Of a stretch of DNA of 10,758 nt, positions 1-6,598 are shown piece after piece. How positions within the stretch are numbered: position 1 is the stretch's first letter; each line of letters starts with the position of its first letter. Source of the stretch: Planctomycetota bacterium (lineage in GTDB: Bacteria; Planctomycetota; Phycisphaerae; UBA1845; PWPN01); NCBI GenBank assembly GCA_016209665.1, contig JACQVT010000833.1, positions 1 to 10,758 of the forward strand, read 5' to 3'. The notes under the pieces are model-generated. The model ran no database searches and was not told the origin of the DNA. It saw nothing but the letters and a program-made list of their open reading frames with translations. The translations under genes were made by a program, and so were the position numbers.

Positions 1-447
1 CTCCGCGCACTCGTACACCGTGCACCGGGGCCGCAGCGCGCTGACCACGCCGACGGAGTTGAACTGATAGATCCAGAAGATCGGCCGATCGAATCCCGCC
101 CGCTGACAGGCCAGCCGGATCATCAGTTCGTAGGTCGCGCTGATGCTCCTGAAGATCCAGCGGGCCCGGCTCTGTCCGGGCAGAAACACCGGCGGCGTGT
201 GGTAGACGAACAGGTTGGGCGAGCGCCGCTCCAGCGGCGACAGAATCCAGGTCAGGGCTTCGCGGGCGGCGTGCTCGGTCGGCAGCCAGGCCAGGGAATC
301 CGGCGGCTCGACGAACAGGACGCGATTCCGGCGGGCCAGGCGCAGCACCGAGTTATGCACGGCGGTGACGTGCGTGTTCCACCGCTGGTGCGAGATGAAG
401 ACGATGTCCAGCCCTTGCAATTCATCGGTGGCGTCGGTATCGGCCAT
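1..447 (-). CDS. Glycosyltransferase, GT4/TuaH-like, N-terminal part (cut by window edge)
   Basis: The reading frame is open from an ATG at 447 to the window edge, giving 149 residues of an unfinished protein. An in-frame TGA lies just upstream, so this start is the first possible one; no clear Shine-Dalgarno is seen. The N-terminus (LDIVFISHQRWNTH at about residues 13-26, then an RVLFVEPP strand and turn) resembles the first Rossmann strand and loop of GT-B glycosyltransferases of the TuaH/GT4 type, which transfer a sugar from a nucleotide donor to a lipid-linked acceptor in the cytoplasm. The C-terminal donor-binding domain is outside the window, so donor and linkage cannot be judged. It starts 22 bases after the flippase stop on the same strand and is probably the next gene of that operon. 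The family call is from motif recognition. Confidence 0.75.
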   Translation of the reverse strand, partial: MADTDATDELQGLDIVFISHQRWNTHVTAVHNSVLRLARRNRVLFVEPPDSLAWLPTEHAAREALTWILSPLERRSPNLFVYHTPPVFLPGQSRARWIFRSISATYELMIRLACQRAGFDRPIFWIYQFNSVGVVSALRPRCTVYECAE

Positions 448-469
448 GATCGATCAACACGTTGCGATG

Positions 470-1822
470 TCACAGACGAGGCGGTTGTGGCGGCCCGCCG
501 ACGGGCCGCGGGACAGGGTCCACAGCGCGAAGTTCCAAGGCGACCAGGGCTACCAGCATCGCGCCCGCGCCGACCCTCAGGAACACCGCGGCGAAGGCGG
601 CCCCCATGACGCCGTAACCACTGATTGCTACAAGGTTAGTTGGCACGCTGAGCAAAAGCAAGACAACGTCCAGCCATAACAGGCGGTTTGTGCGGCCTCG
701 GGCGTGCATGATGACTTGCAGCGGGTGCGTGAGCACGTTGAACAGGGCGCCGGCGAGGATGATTTTGAAGATCACCGCCGTCTGGCCAAAGGAAGGTCCG
801 AGTAGTCGGCCGATGACCGGCTCGGCCAGGACGAAGCCCGACAGCATCGGCACGACGAGCAGCGCCGACGTGCGGAGCGAGGCCCAGGCCTGCCGCCGCA
901 AGGGTCCTGGATCGGTCTGAGTGCAGACTCGGGGCAACAGGACGGTCATCACCGAGGCCGTCAGCAGGTCCACCAACTGCACGAACGTGGCGGCGGCGCC
1001 ATACACACCCGTCGGTCCGGGCCCCAGCATCCGGCTCAGCATCAGTTGGTCCAGGCGGCTGTACAGCAGGTTGATCACGCTGGAGATGACCAGCCAGCGC
1101 GACAGCGAGTAGATCACGGGCCGCACCTCCGCGCTGCCTCGCCAGCCGCGGGCGCCCGCCGGACACATCGCGTAGCCGATCGCGGCCCCCGCGGCGTACC
1201 CGACGCCCAGACTGCCGATGGCCGTGCTGATCGTCATCCGCTGCGACACCCACAGCATCGCGATGACGACGAAGCGAACACCCGCGTTCGCCACGAGCAC
1301 GAACGTGTATCCGCGGAATCGGTTCGTCGCTTGCAGGTACGCGCCGGTGTAGCCCCAGATCGACGCCGCCAGCGATGACACGACCGCGATGACCATCGGG
1401 GCCGGCGAGGCCTCCGGGCCGATGAAGAACCGCGTCAGCGGCCAGGCCAGGCCGACGCCGGCGAGACACACCAGGGCTCCGGCGATCAGTTTGATCTGGT
1501 GGACCGTTGCTCGGGCGGCCTCGGCCCGGCGAGGGTCCTGCGGGCCATAGAGGGCCAGACAGCGGACCATGGCCTGGTCGATGCCCCGGCCGGTCAGTTG
1601 CCACAGGACGTTGAGGACCGTGGTGGTGACGACGACCACGCCGAACCCGCCCGCTCCCAGGCTGCGCATGATCAGGATGTTGGCCAGGAACCCCAGGGCC
1701 GTGCTGGCGAGGTTGCCCCCGAACACCAGGCCTGCCCGCCCAACGGTCCTGCGAACGGACGCGCCCAATGCGGCATCAGGGGGAGTTGCCGGAGCCTGCG
1801 GGATGTGCCTGATATCAGTCAC
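470..1822 (-). CDS. Wzx-like polysaccharide flippase (MOP/MVF superfamily)
   Basis: This 450-residue, strongly hydrophobic protein has about 12-14 predicted membrane segments and a short soluble N-terminus. The first segments (residues about 28-75, GNLASTALGFLANILIMRSLG) and a central RLDQLMLSRMLGPGPTGVYG stretch (about 255-275) match the pattern of polysaccharide flippases that move undecaprenyl-linked repeat units across the inner membrane. Length is normal for the family. The start is GTG at 1822; no strong ribosome-binding site is visible, but a tiny ATG-CTG-AAG-TGA frame (1830-1819) overlaps the GTG and could couple initiation. It lies downstream of the Wzz/CpsD pair across a 160-base gap with two hairpins, and 22 bases ahead of a glycosyltransferase gene. 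Role in an exopolysaccharide or O-antigen pathway is inferred from family and context; the substrate is unknown. Confidence 0.88.
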   Translation of the reverse strand: MTDIRHIPQAPATPPDAALGASVRRTVGRAGLVFGGNLASTALGFLANILIMRSLGAGGFGVVVVTTTVLNVLWQLTGRGIDQAMVRCLALYGPQDPRRAEAARATVHQIKLIAGALVCLAGVGLAWPLTRFFIGPEASPAPMVIAVVSSLAASIWGYTGAYLQATNRFRGYTFVLVANAGVRFVVIAMLWVSQRMTISTAIGSLGVGYAAGAAIGYAMCPAGARGWRGSAEVRPVIYSLSRWLVISSVINLLYSRLDQLMLSRMLGPGPTGVYGAAATFVQLVDLLTASVMTVLLPRVCTQTDPGPLRRQAWASLRTSALLVVPMLSGFVLAEPVIGRLLGPSFGQTAVIFKIILAGALFNVLTHPLQVIMHARGRTNRLLWLDVVLLLLSVPTNLVAISGYGVMGAAFAAVFLRVGAGAMLVALVALELRAVDPVPRPVGGPPQPPRL

Positions 1823-1870
1823 TTCAGCATGTGGGACCGCGGAACGACATCCCCGTCATTCGCTCGGGTG

Positions 1871-1893
1871 CCCCACGTCTTTGAGACGTGGGG
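1871..1893. repeat. Perfect 10-bp hairpin, repeat family C (copy 1)
   Basis: CCCCACGTCT, loop TTG, then AGACGTGGGG: a perfect 10-base-pair stem in the gap between the cpsD-like gene and the flippase gene. There is no T-tract, so it does not look like a simple intrinsic terminator. A related but degenerate copy lies near 10450-10485. GTGGGGGAG at 1888-1896 can also pair with CTCCCCCAC at 1926-1934 in the next hairpin, so an alternative fold of the leader is possible. Confidence 0.75.
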
Positions 1894-1925
1894 GAGCCGA
1901 CGCACGAACGGAGCAGAATCTTCGT

Positions 1926-1954
1926 CTCCCCCACCTCCCGAGGAGATGGGCCAC
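1926..1954. repeat. Palindromic repeat family B (copy 1, imperfect stem)
   Basis: The stem CCCACCTCC (1930-1938), loop CGA, GGAGATGGG (1942-1950) has one mismatch. Sequence around it (CTCCCCCACCTCC then GAGGAG, TGGGCCA) reappears at 7502-7529 in the rmlB/rmlD gap, where the stem is perfect. Both copies occupy gaps between genes of minus-strand operons. With the hairpin at 1871-1893 it fills most of the 160-base gap 1823-1982, in which I see no gene. Confidence 0.7.
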
Positions 1955-1982
1955 CCCCAGCCAGGACACTCTGCGGGCGCAT

Positions 1983-2663
1983 TTACAGGCGCCGATAGCG
2001 GCCGGTGGGAATCGCGAAGCGACGGCGGTTGAGGACGGCCCCCAGCGTGCGGATGCAGCCCTCGTCCAGTCGGGCCAGGGCGGCGTCGAGGACCTCGGGG
2101 CGGGTGCGGCCGGCGCGCAGCACCAGCAGGGCTCCGCTGGCTGCCTTGGCCAGGACGGCCGCCGCCGCCGAGACCAGCATCGGCGGTGAATCCACCACGA
2201 TCCAGTCGAACCGCGACCGCCATATCCCGACCAGTTCTCGCACGCGCCGCGCCTGGGCCACGATGAGCGGGCTTGAACCGCGGCCCGCCGGCAACAGGGC
2301 CAGGTTGCCGTGGCCTACCGGCTTCGTGAACTCCTCACACTCCGCCTTGCCGGCGAGTACGTCCGCCAGTCCCGGCTTGCCGCTCGATCCGAGCAGCTTG
2401 GACAGCCCCGGCCGGTCGAGATCGGCATCGACGGCCAGTGTCCGGCATCCACCCAGGGCCGCGGCACAGATGGCCAGGTTCGCCGCCACCGTGCTCCGGC
2501 CGTCCCCCCGAGACGGGCTGGTGACGACGATCACCGGCGCACCCTCATCGCTGCCTACCGTCACGCTGACCTGCTCGAACAGCGTCACATAACTGCGTAC
2601 GAGCGGAGAGTCCGCCTGCGGATCGCGAATCAAGCCCTGACGCGACAGGCCGTTGCGGCTCAT
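1983..2663 (-). CDS. CpsD/CapB-like BY-kinase-family P-loop protein with altered Walker A
   Basis: The 226-residue protein matches the cytoplasmic ATPase/kinase domain of bacterial tyrosine kinases that work with Wzz-type proteins. Visible motifs are a Walker A region at residues 49-58 (SPSRGDGRST), Walker A' VDADLDRP at 78-85 and Walker B WIVVDSPP at 154-161. Position 56, normally the invariant lysine of GxGK[ST], is arginine (codon CGG). The C-terminus holds a single tyrosine (Y223) instead of the usual tyrosine cluster. Either change may mean weak or absent kinase activity and a mainly structural role; this is inference. ATG at 2663 overlaps the TGA of the chain-length gene (ATGA), indicating translational coupling and a split, Firmicutes-style arrangement. 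A MinD/ParA-type ATPase is a less likely alternative given the partner gene. Confidence 0.85.
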   Translation of the reverse strand: MSRNGLSRQGLIRDPQADSPLVRSYVTLFEQVSVTVGSDEGAPVIVVTSPSRGDGRSTVAANLAICAAALGGCRTLAVDADLDRPGLSKLLGSSGKPGLADVLAGKAECEEFTKPVGHGNLALLPAGRGSSPLIVAQARRVRELVGIWRSRFDWIVVDSPPMLVSAAAAVLAKAASGALLVLRAGRTRPEVLDAALARLDEGCIRTLGAVLNRRRFAIPTGRYRRL

Positions 2664-4105
2664 GAGAGGCTCCTCGGCAGCGCGCCGGGACGTCGTCGGT
2701 CCGGTATCGACCAGATCTCCAGTCCATCGGCCACGCGGGCCACGTCGGCAGGCGTCTTGATCGACCGGTCGAGGAATTCCAGCAGGGCACAGACCGCGGT
2801 GGCGGCGAACAAGCCGGCCACTAGTCCGAGCAGCAGGTTCAGCCGCTTGCGGGGGTAGCTCGGCTTGCCGGGGGCCAGGGCGGGCTCGAAGATCCGCGGG
2901 CCGGGCGTCCGCGTGGCCTCAGCGATGGCGGCCTCCTCACGCTTGGACTGCAAGTCGCGGTACAGCTTCTCGTCGCGGTCGCGGACCTCCACCAGTCGCG
3001 AGTACTCGGCTTCCCGCTGCGTCAGCTCGGCCAGGTCGTCGCGAATCTCGCGGATGCGGTTCAGGATGGTGTTGGCTCGGGCGAGGCGATCGTCCGGGCC
3101 GCCACCCGCCGGTTGAGTGTCCGCGGCCCCGGTGAGTTCCTGCTGGGCCTTGGCCAACTCCGATTGGGCGGCGAGCACCTTGGGGTTATCGGCGCTGTAG
3201 ATCTTCTCCATGCGGGCCAAGTCGAGTTGCAGCGTCAGCAGGCGCGATTTCTGGGTCTCGACCAGTTCCCGATAGGCCACCTCCAGCCGGGAAGCCTCTT
3301 CGATCTGCGTTCGGATGCGGTCCTTCAGCAGCCGGGCCTGCTCGCGGCCCTCGAACTCCTCGACCGCCCGCTGCGAGGCCTCGTACGTCGACCGGAAAGC
3401 CTGCACCTGGGCGTCGATCAACTCGTAAACCTGGCGGGCCTTGGCCCGCTGATGAACCAGCTCCTGGTCGAGATAGATGGCGGTCATGGTGTTGGCGATC
3501 CGGGCCGCCATCTCGGGATCGCGGTCGCGGACGGTCAGCAAGACGACGTCCGTGTTCGGAACCGCCTCGGCCTGGGCGGCAGTCCTCAGCCCCTCGACCG
3601 CCCGGGCGAAGCGGTCGGGCTCGGGCGGTGGTTTATAGGTCTTTCCGAGCACACGTTCGACGGCCAGCCGTTTGGCCCCTTCCTTCAGCCGGCCCACCTT
3701 GTCGACCAGGCCGTCCCACACCGCGTGGGCCCTGTCGCGCAGGCTGCCGGTGGGGACCGGATGATCGGCAAGCTCCAGCCGCCTCACCACCTGCTCCAGC
3801 ACGGGGCCGCAGGTCAACAACTGGGCCTGCGTCTCGGTAATCTCGGACTTGCGGAACGCGATCTGCTCCTGCGAGAAGGGAATGTTGGCTCCCGCCGTCC
3901 GCTCGACGAGGATCCGCGTCCGCGACTCGAAAACGGGGTATTGCAGGTAGTTGCCGATCGCGACCCCGAGCAGCGTCAGCAGCACCAGGCCCAGCGCGAG
4001 CCGGCGACGGCGGAAGTAGATGCTGTACGCCTCGCGAAGGTCGATGGGGCGATCCGTTCGGCTCGCCGAAACGGACCCGCCGTTGCCGTTGGTTCGTGCC
4101 TTCAT
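2660..4105 (-). CDS. Wzz/GNVR-type polysaccharide chain-length determinant
   Basis: This 481-residue protein has the layout of a polysaccharide co-polymerase: a cytoplasmic N-terminus, TM1 at about residues 36-55, a periplasmic Wzz region, a long charged coiled coil (about 215-400) with a GNVR-like stretch (YSRLVEVRDRDEKLYRDLQ, 368-386), a proline-rich segment (403-419) and TM2 at about 422-443. A short cytoplasmic tail follows. Such proteins set polymer length and contact the outer-membrane exporter and the cognate kinase. It lacks a fused kinase domain; that is supplied by the overlapping downstream gene. The ATG at 4105 fits the start of the conserved region, and a TATAAT box sits only 7 bases upstream, which would give a nearly leaderless mRNA. 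It appears to be the first gene of the leftward operon. Confidence 0.9.
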   Translation of the reverse strand: MKARTNGNGGSVSASRTDRPIDLREAYSIYFRRRRLALGLVLLTLLGVAIGNYLQYPVFESRTRILVERTAGANIPFSQEQIAFRKSEITETQAQLLTCGPVLEQVVRRLELADHPVPTGSLRDRAHAVWDGLVDKVGRLKEGAKRLAVERVLGKTYKPPPEPDRFARAVEGLRTAAQAEAVPNTDVVLLTVRDRDPEMAARIANTMTAIYLDQELVHQRAKARQVYELIDAQVQAFRSTYEASQRAVEEFEGREQARLLKDRIRTQIEEASRLEVAYRELVETQKSRLLTLQLDLARMEKIYSADNPKVLAAQSELAKAQQELTGAADTQPAGGGPDDRLARANTILNRIREIRDDLAELTQREAEYSRLVEVRDRDEKLYRDLQSKREEAAIAEATRTPGPRIFEPALAPGKPSYPRKRLNLLLGLVAGLFAATAVCALLEFLDRSIKTPADVARVADGLEIWSIPDRRRPGALPRSLS

Positions 4106-4112
4106 GGTCTGA

Positions 4113-4118
4113 ATTATA
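4113..4118 (-). promoter_or_regulatory. Candidate -10 box for the wzz operon
   Basis: A perfect TATAAT on the minus strand ends 7 bases before the ATG at 4105. If it is a real -10 box, transcription would begin at or within a base or two of the start codon. No convincing -35 hexamer lies 16-18 bases upstream, so the call rests on the -10 match and on its place in a divergent intergenic region. Confidence 0.45.
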
Positions 4119-4211
4119 TGCAGGGTGTCACCTTGGGCCTAGCATGACTCGTTTCTGACAGCCGCTCGTGAACTTGTCGAAGGGACACTGTTCCGGCCAT
4201 TGGGGTCGTCT

Positions 4212-4217
4212 TATAAT
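4212..4217 (+). promoter_or_regulatory. Candidate -10 box for the nucleotidylyltransferase operon
   Basis: A perfect TATAAT on the plus strand lies in the gap between the divergent operons. Predicted initiation near 4224 would leave a leader of about 50 bases with a good ribosome-binding site (GAGGAAG near 4258-4266) before the ATG at 4275. The -35 region (TGTTCC at 4189-4194) is weak. Confidence 0.45.
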
Positions 4218-4274
4218 AGGTTTGATGGCCTGATTCGGGCCATTTCCCGCGGGCCGGGAGAGGAAGACCTGTCG

Positions 4275-5258
4275 ATGTCGCAGTTGCCGGACGATGCATT
4301 CGAGGGCGTGATCCTCGCCGCGGGCCGTGGCACGCGCATGCAGCCGTTCTCGGAACGCTACCCCAAGCCGCTGTTGCCTATTCTCAACAAGCCACTCATC
4401 CAACACCAGGTCGAGTACCTCCGCGCGTTGGGTGTGCACCGCGTCTACATCGTGATCGGGCACCTCGGGCACGAGATTGCCCTGAGCCTGGGCCGCGGCG
4501 AGGCCCTCGGCGTCCAGATTGAGTACGTCGAACAGCGGGACGCCCTCGGGATCGCCCATGCCCTCACGCAGCTCGAACGGCGGATCGAGCGGCCGTTCGC
4601 CCTCCTGCTGGGCGACATCTATTTCGAGACGGACCGTTCGATCAACCCCCTGGCGGCCATGCGGGACCGCCGGGCCAAGGGCTTCCTGTCGGTCATGGAA
4701 GAGAGCGATCCGCGGGCTATTCAGCGCAATTTCTCGGTGTCGATTGACGACGATCATCGGGTCCGCCGCGTGATCGAGAAGCCCCGGTTCCCCAACTCGC
4801 GCTGGAAGGGCTGCGGCGTGTATGCGTTCGACATCTCGTTCTTCGATGCCCTGCGCCGTACCCCGCGGTCGGCGGCCCGGAACGAATACGAACTGACCGA
4901 CGCGATCCAGACGTTCATCGATGACGGAGCGATGGTCACCGCCGGCGCCATGATGACCCGCGACATCAACTTGACGTTCCCGTATGACCTGCTGGTCGCG
5001 AACCTCAGCGCCTTGCGCCTCATGAGGGCCGGCAACCTGGTCGCGCCCACCGCCCGCGTGCATCCCGGCGCGCAACTGACGAACTCCATCATCGGCGAGC
5101 GGGTGACCATCGAGCAGCCGATCCGGCTTCGCCACGTGCTGGCATTCCCGGATGCGAGGATCGGCATCGCCGAGTCCATCGAGCGGGCCATCGTCACCCC
5201 CGACGACCTGGTGGACTGCAAGTATTGGGTGACTTCCGAGGGCCAGCCGCTGCGATGA
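4275..5258 (+). CDS. Sugar-1-phosphate nucleotidylyltransferase (NDP-sugar pyrophosphorylase)
   Basis: The 327-residue protein transfers a nucleotidyl group from NTP to a sugar-1-phosphate. It shows the family signature AAGRGTRMQP (residues 15-24) followed by PKPLLPILNKP (30-40), a QRDALGIAHAL base/sugar contact region (87-97), LLGD with the metal aspartate at 114, VIEKP (166-170) and NEYELTD (203-209). Residues about 255-310 look like a short left-handed beta-helix, as in longer RmlA/GlmU/GlgC-type enzymes. The frame could extend to a TTG at 4200, but ATG 4275 has a clear GAGGAAG site and sits right before the conserved fold. The exact sugar and base cannot be read from sequence. It is divergent from the polysaccharide export operon and overlaps the next gene by ATGA. 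It is a distinct enzyme from the RmlA homologue at 8712-9452. Confidence 0.88.
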   Translation: MSQLPDDAFEGVILAAGRGTRMQPFSERYPKPLLPILNKPLIQHQVEYLRALGVHRVYIVIGHLGHEIALSLGRGEALGVQIEYVEQRDALGIAHALTQLERRIERPFALLLGDIYFETDRSINPLAAMRDRRAKGFLSVMEESDPRAIQRNFSVSIDDDHRVRRVIEKPRFPNSRWKGCGVYAFDISFFDALRRTPRSAARNEYELTDAIQTFIDDGAMVTAGAMMTRDINLTFPYDLLVANLSALRLMRAGNLVAPTARVHPGAQLTNSIIGERVTIEQPIRLRHVLAFPDARIGIAESIERAIVTPDDLVDCKYWVTSEGQPLR

Positions 5259-6340
5259 CGGATCGTGCAAGCGTACAACATGGGGGGGCGAGTTTGACTG
5301 GCCGGCGCCGTACGACATCCATGCCGGCCGGATCGTTGCTCGTTCGCGTGATCGCCTGCGCCGCGGGTACCCTCGGGTGGGCCTGCATCCCCGTGGACAC
5401 CGGCGACGGTTCGGGGACACCCCGCCCGCCGCCGACCGGCTACGTGGCCGTCCTGTTCATCAACCACAGCGCCAAGCTCGTTCAGGACATCATCTCCGTC
5501 GAAAACGAGGGGCTGAGTCCGCAGGTCTGGGTGACGCCCGTCACGCCCGAGAGCTGGGATGCCCTGTTGTTCGACTATCCGCTCAACCGGATTCGCGTAC
5601 TCGCGGTGACGCCCGTGGACATCGACACCGGCCAGGAAGGCGACCAGGTCCAGTACGCGGGGGGCCCGTTCACCGACGCCGACCACATCACCTGCGGCTC
5701 GCTGATTGTCGTCGAGACGTCCGACGGCGGCGCAGGCGGCCCGGCGGTCATCATCAGCGTGCGCACGCTGCCCGACACCGCCGATGTCCGGGTCGATCCG
5801 GTCAGTCGTTCGGCTCGGGCCCCCGGCGCGGCCTCCGGCCTGACCCTCGTTCGCCCCCAGGTGCCCGAGGGCCTGGCCGCGGACGTCAACGCCACCTGGG
5901 AGAACGGTGACGGCGAGGTCTTCGCCTCGTCCTGGCGGGTGAACGGCGTGGGCTCCACGACGGCGGCCCTCGTCGAGTGCCCCGTCACCCGCATCGGCTG
6001 GGGCAACCTTCGCGACCGGACGCTGCCCGGCGCCCGCGTCGTCGACCTGGCGGTCGATATCGATGCCCCCACAGCGCTCGTCTCGGCGGACATCGCCGAC
6101 GGCGACTCGGCGACGTTCACCTGTGGCGATGCGGTCATCCTCGATCTACTGCGCGATGCCGAGGCCGCCGGCGGTTTCCGCCTCGACCTGCGGGCCACCA
6201 GCAGCGGCTCGAGCGTGCCCTCCGGGGCCATCGACCTGTTCGGCAACATCCGCCAGGTGGTGGACGATGCAGGCCTCGCCGGCCGGCTGAGCAACACCAG
6301 CCTGTTGCTGCCCATTCCCGCCGAACCCCCGGCCGGCTGA
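5255..6340 (+). CDS. Exported protein of unknown function, possible lipoprotein, with an apparent internal duplication
   Basis: I do not recognise a named family. Counting from the ATG at 5255 (361 residues, overlapping the upstream stop as ATGA), an RRR-containing basic stretch is followed by a hydrophobic segment at about 26-44 ending in GWAC; Cys44 could be a lipidation site, although GWAC is a poor lipobox. A proline/glycine linker follows. The mature part seems to hold two related beta-rich halves: each has VDID (residues about 121-124 and 267-270), then TCG (146-148 and 288-290), then AGG (160-162 and 305-307). Alternative starts are TTG 5294, with a GGGGGGG site 5 bases upstream, and ATG 5321; both give a more ordinary signal peptide. 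The overlap with a nucleotidylyltransferase gene suggests co-transcription, not necessarily shared function. Confidence 0.65.
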   Translation: MTDRASVQHGGASLTGRRRTTSMPAGSLLVRVIACAAGTLGWACIPVDTGDGSGTPRPPPTGYVAVLFINHSAKLVQDIISVENEGLSPQVWVTPVTPESWDALLFDYPLNRIRVLAVTPVDIDTGQEGDQVQYAGGPFTDADHITCGSLIVVETSDGGAGGPAVIISVRTLPDTADVRVDPVSRSARAPGAASGLTLVRPQVPEGLAADVNATWENGDGEVFASSWRVNGVGSTTAALVECPVTRIGWGNLRDRTLPGARVVDLAVDIDAPTALVSADIADGDSATFTCGDAVILDLLRDAEAAGGFRLDLRATSSGSSVPSGAIDLFGNIRQVVDDAGLAGRLSNTSLLLPIPAEPPAG

Positions 6341-6514
6341 TCTTCGATCGAACTACTGGGCCGAGACACACTCGAGGAAGCGCTGGTGCTTGGCGACGAG
6401 GTGCTGATCGGCCAGACCGTGCTGGAGAAGCTCGACTTGGTGGCCGACCGCCAGGGCCGAGGCATCCTGCCGAACCCGGCCCATCCCGACCAGCCGGTCA
6501 CCAAGGTGAAATAG
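6341..6514 (+). pseudogene. C-terminal remnant of a clan AA (retropepsin-like) aspartic protease
   Basis: Right after the TGA of the exported-protein gene, and in the same frame, 57 codons stay open to a TAG at 6512-6514. The translation ends LIGQTVLEKLDLVADR, then PNPAHPDQPVTKVK, which matches my knowledge of the C-terminus of small clan AA aspartic proteases. Those proteins are roughly 100-140 residues and carry the catalytic D-T/S-G in the N-terminal half; that half is absent here, no start codon lies at a sensible place, and the DNA upstream codes for an unrelated protein. It is therefore best read as a decayed 3' end left after a rearrangement. Readthrough of the TGA to add this tail is possible but has no visible support. 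Confidence 0.65.
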
Positions 6515-6539
6515 AGGCTATCCAGCCCGCTTCTTGGGG

Positions 6540-6559
6540 GGCGGGCATCCCTGCCCGCC
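6540..6559 (+). terminator. GC hairpin in the convergent gap, likely terminator (repeat family E)
   Basis: GGCGGGCA, loop TCCC, TGCCCGCC forms a perfect 8-base-pair stem and is followed on the plus strand by TTCTTCT. It lies between the end of the plus-strand unit (6514) and the stop of the convergent rmlD (6599), where a terminator is expected. The tail is weak for an intrinsic terminator, and an upstream GCCCGC at 6525-6530 can compete for the GCGGGC arm. The motif also resembles dispersed GC palindromes, so it may be a repeat co-opted as a terminator. Confidence 0.55.
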
Positions 6560-6598
6560 TTCTTCTGACCTCGTTGCGAATCTCCGGGCACCGGAAGC

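Noticed and set aside
636..1604. 322-codon minus-strand frame inside the flippase gene
   Set aside because: Out-of-frame shadow of the flippase; Arg/Pro/Gly-rich with no conserved features.
4116..4131. Sigma-54-like GG...GC promoter upstream of wzz
   Set aside because: The spacing between the GG and GC elements is one base short and the flanking bases do not fit the consensus.
3113..4147. 344-codon plus-strand frame opposite the wzz gene
   Set aside because: Antisense to a clear Wzz-family gene; low-complexity composition and no recognisable domain.
6338..6514. Programmed TGA readthrough joining the secreted protein to the protease tail
   Set aside because: The tail belongs to an unrelated cytoplasmic-type family and no readthrough signal is visible; a gene remnant explains it more simply.
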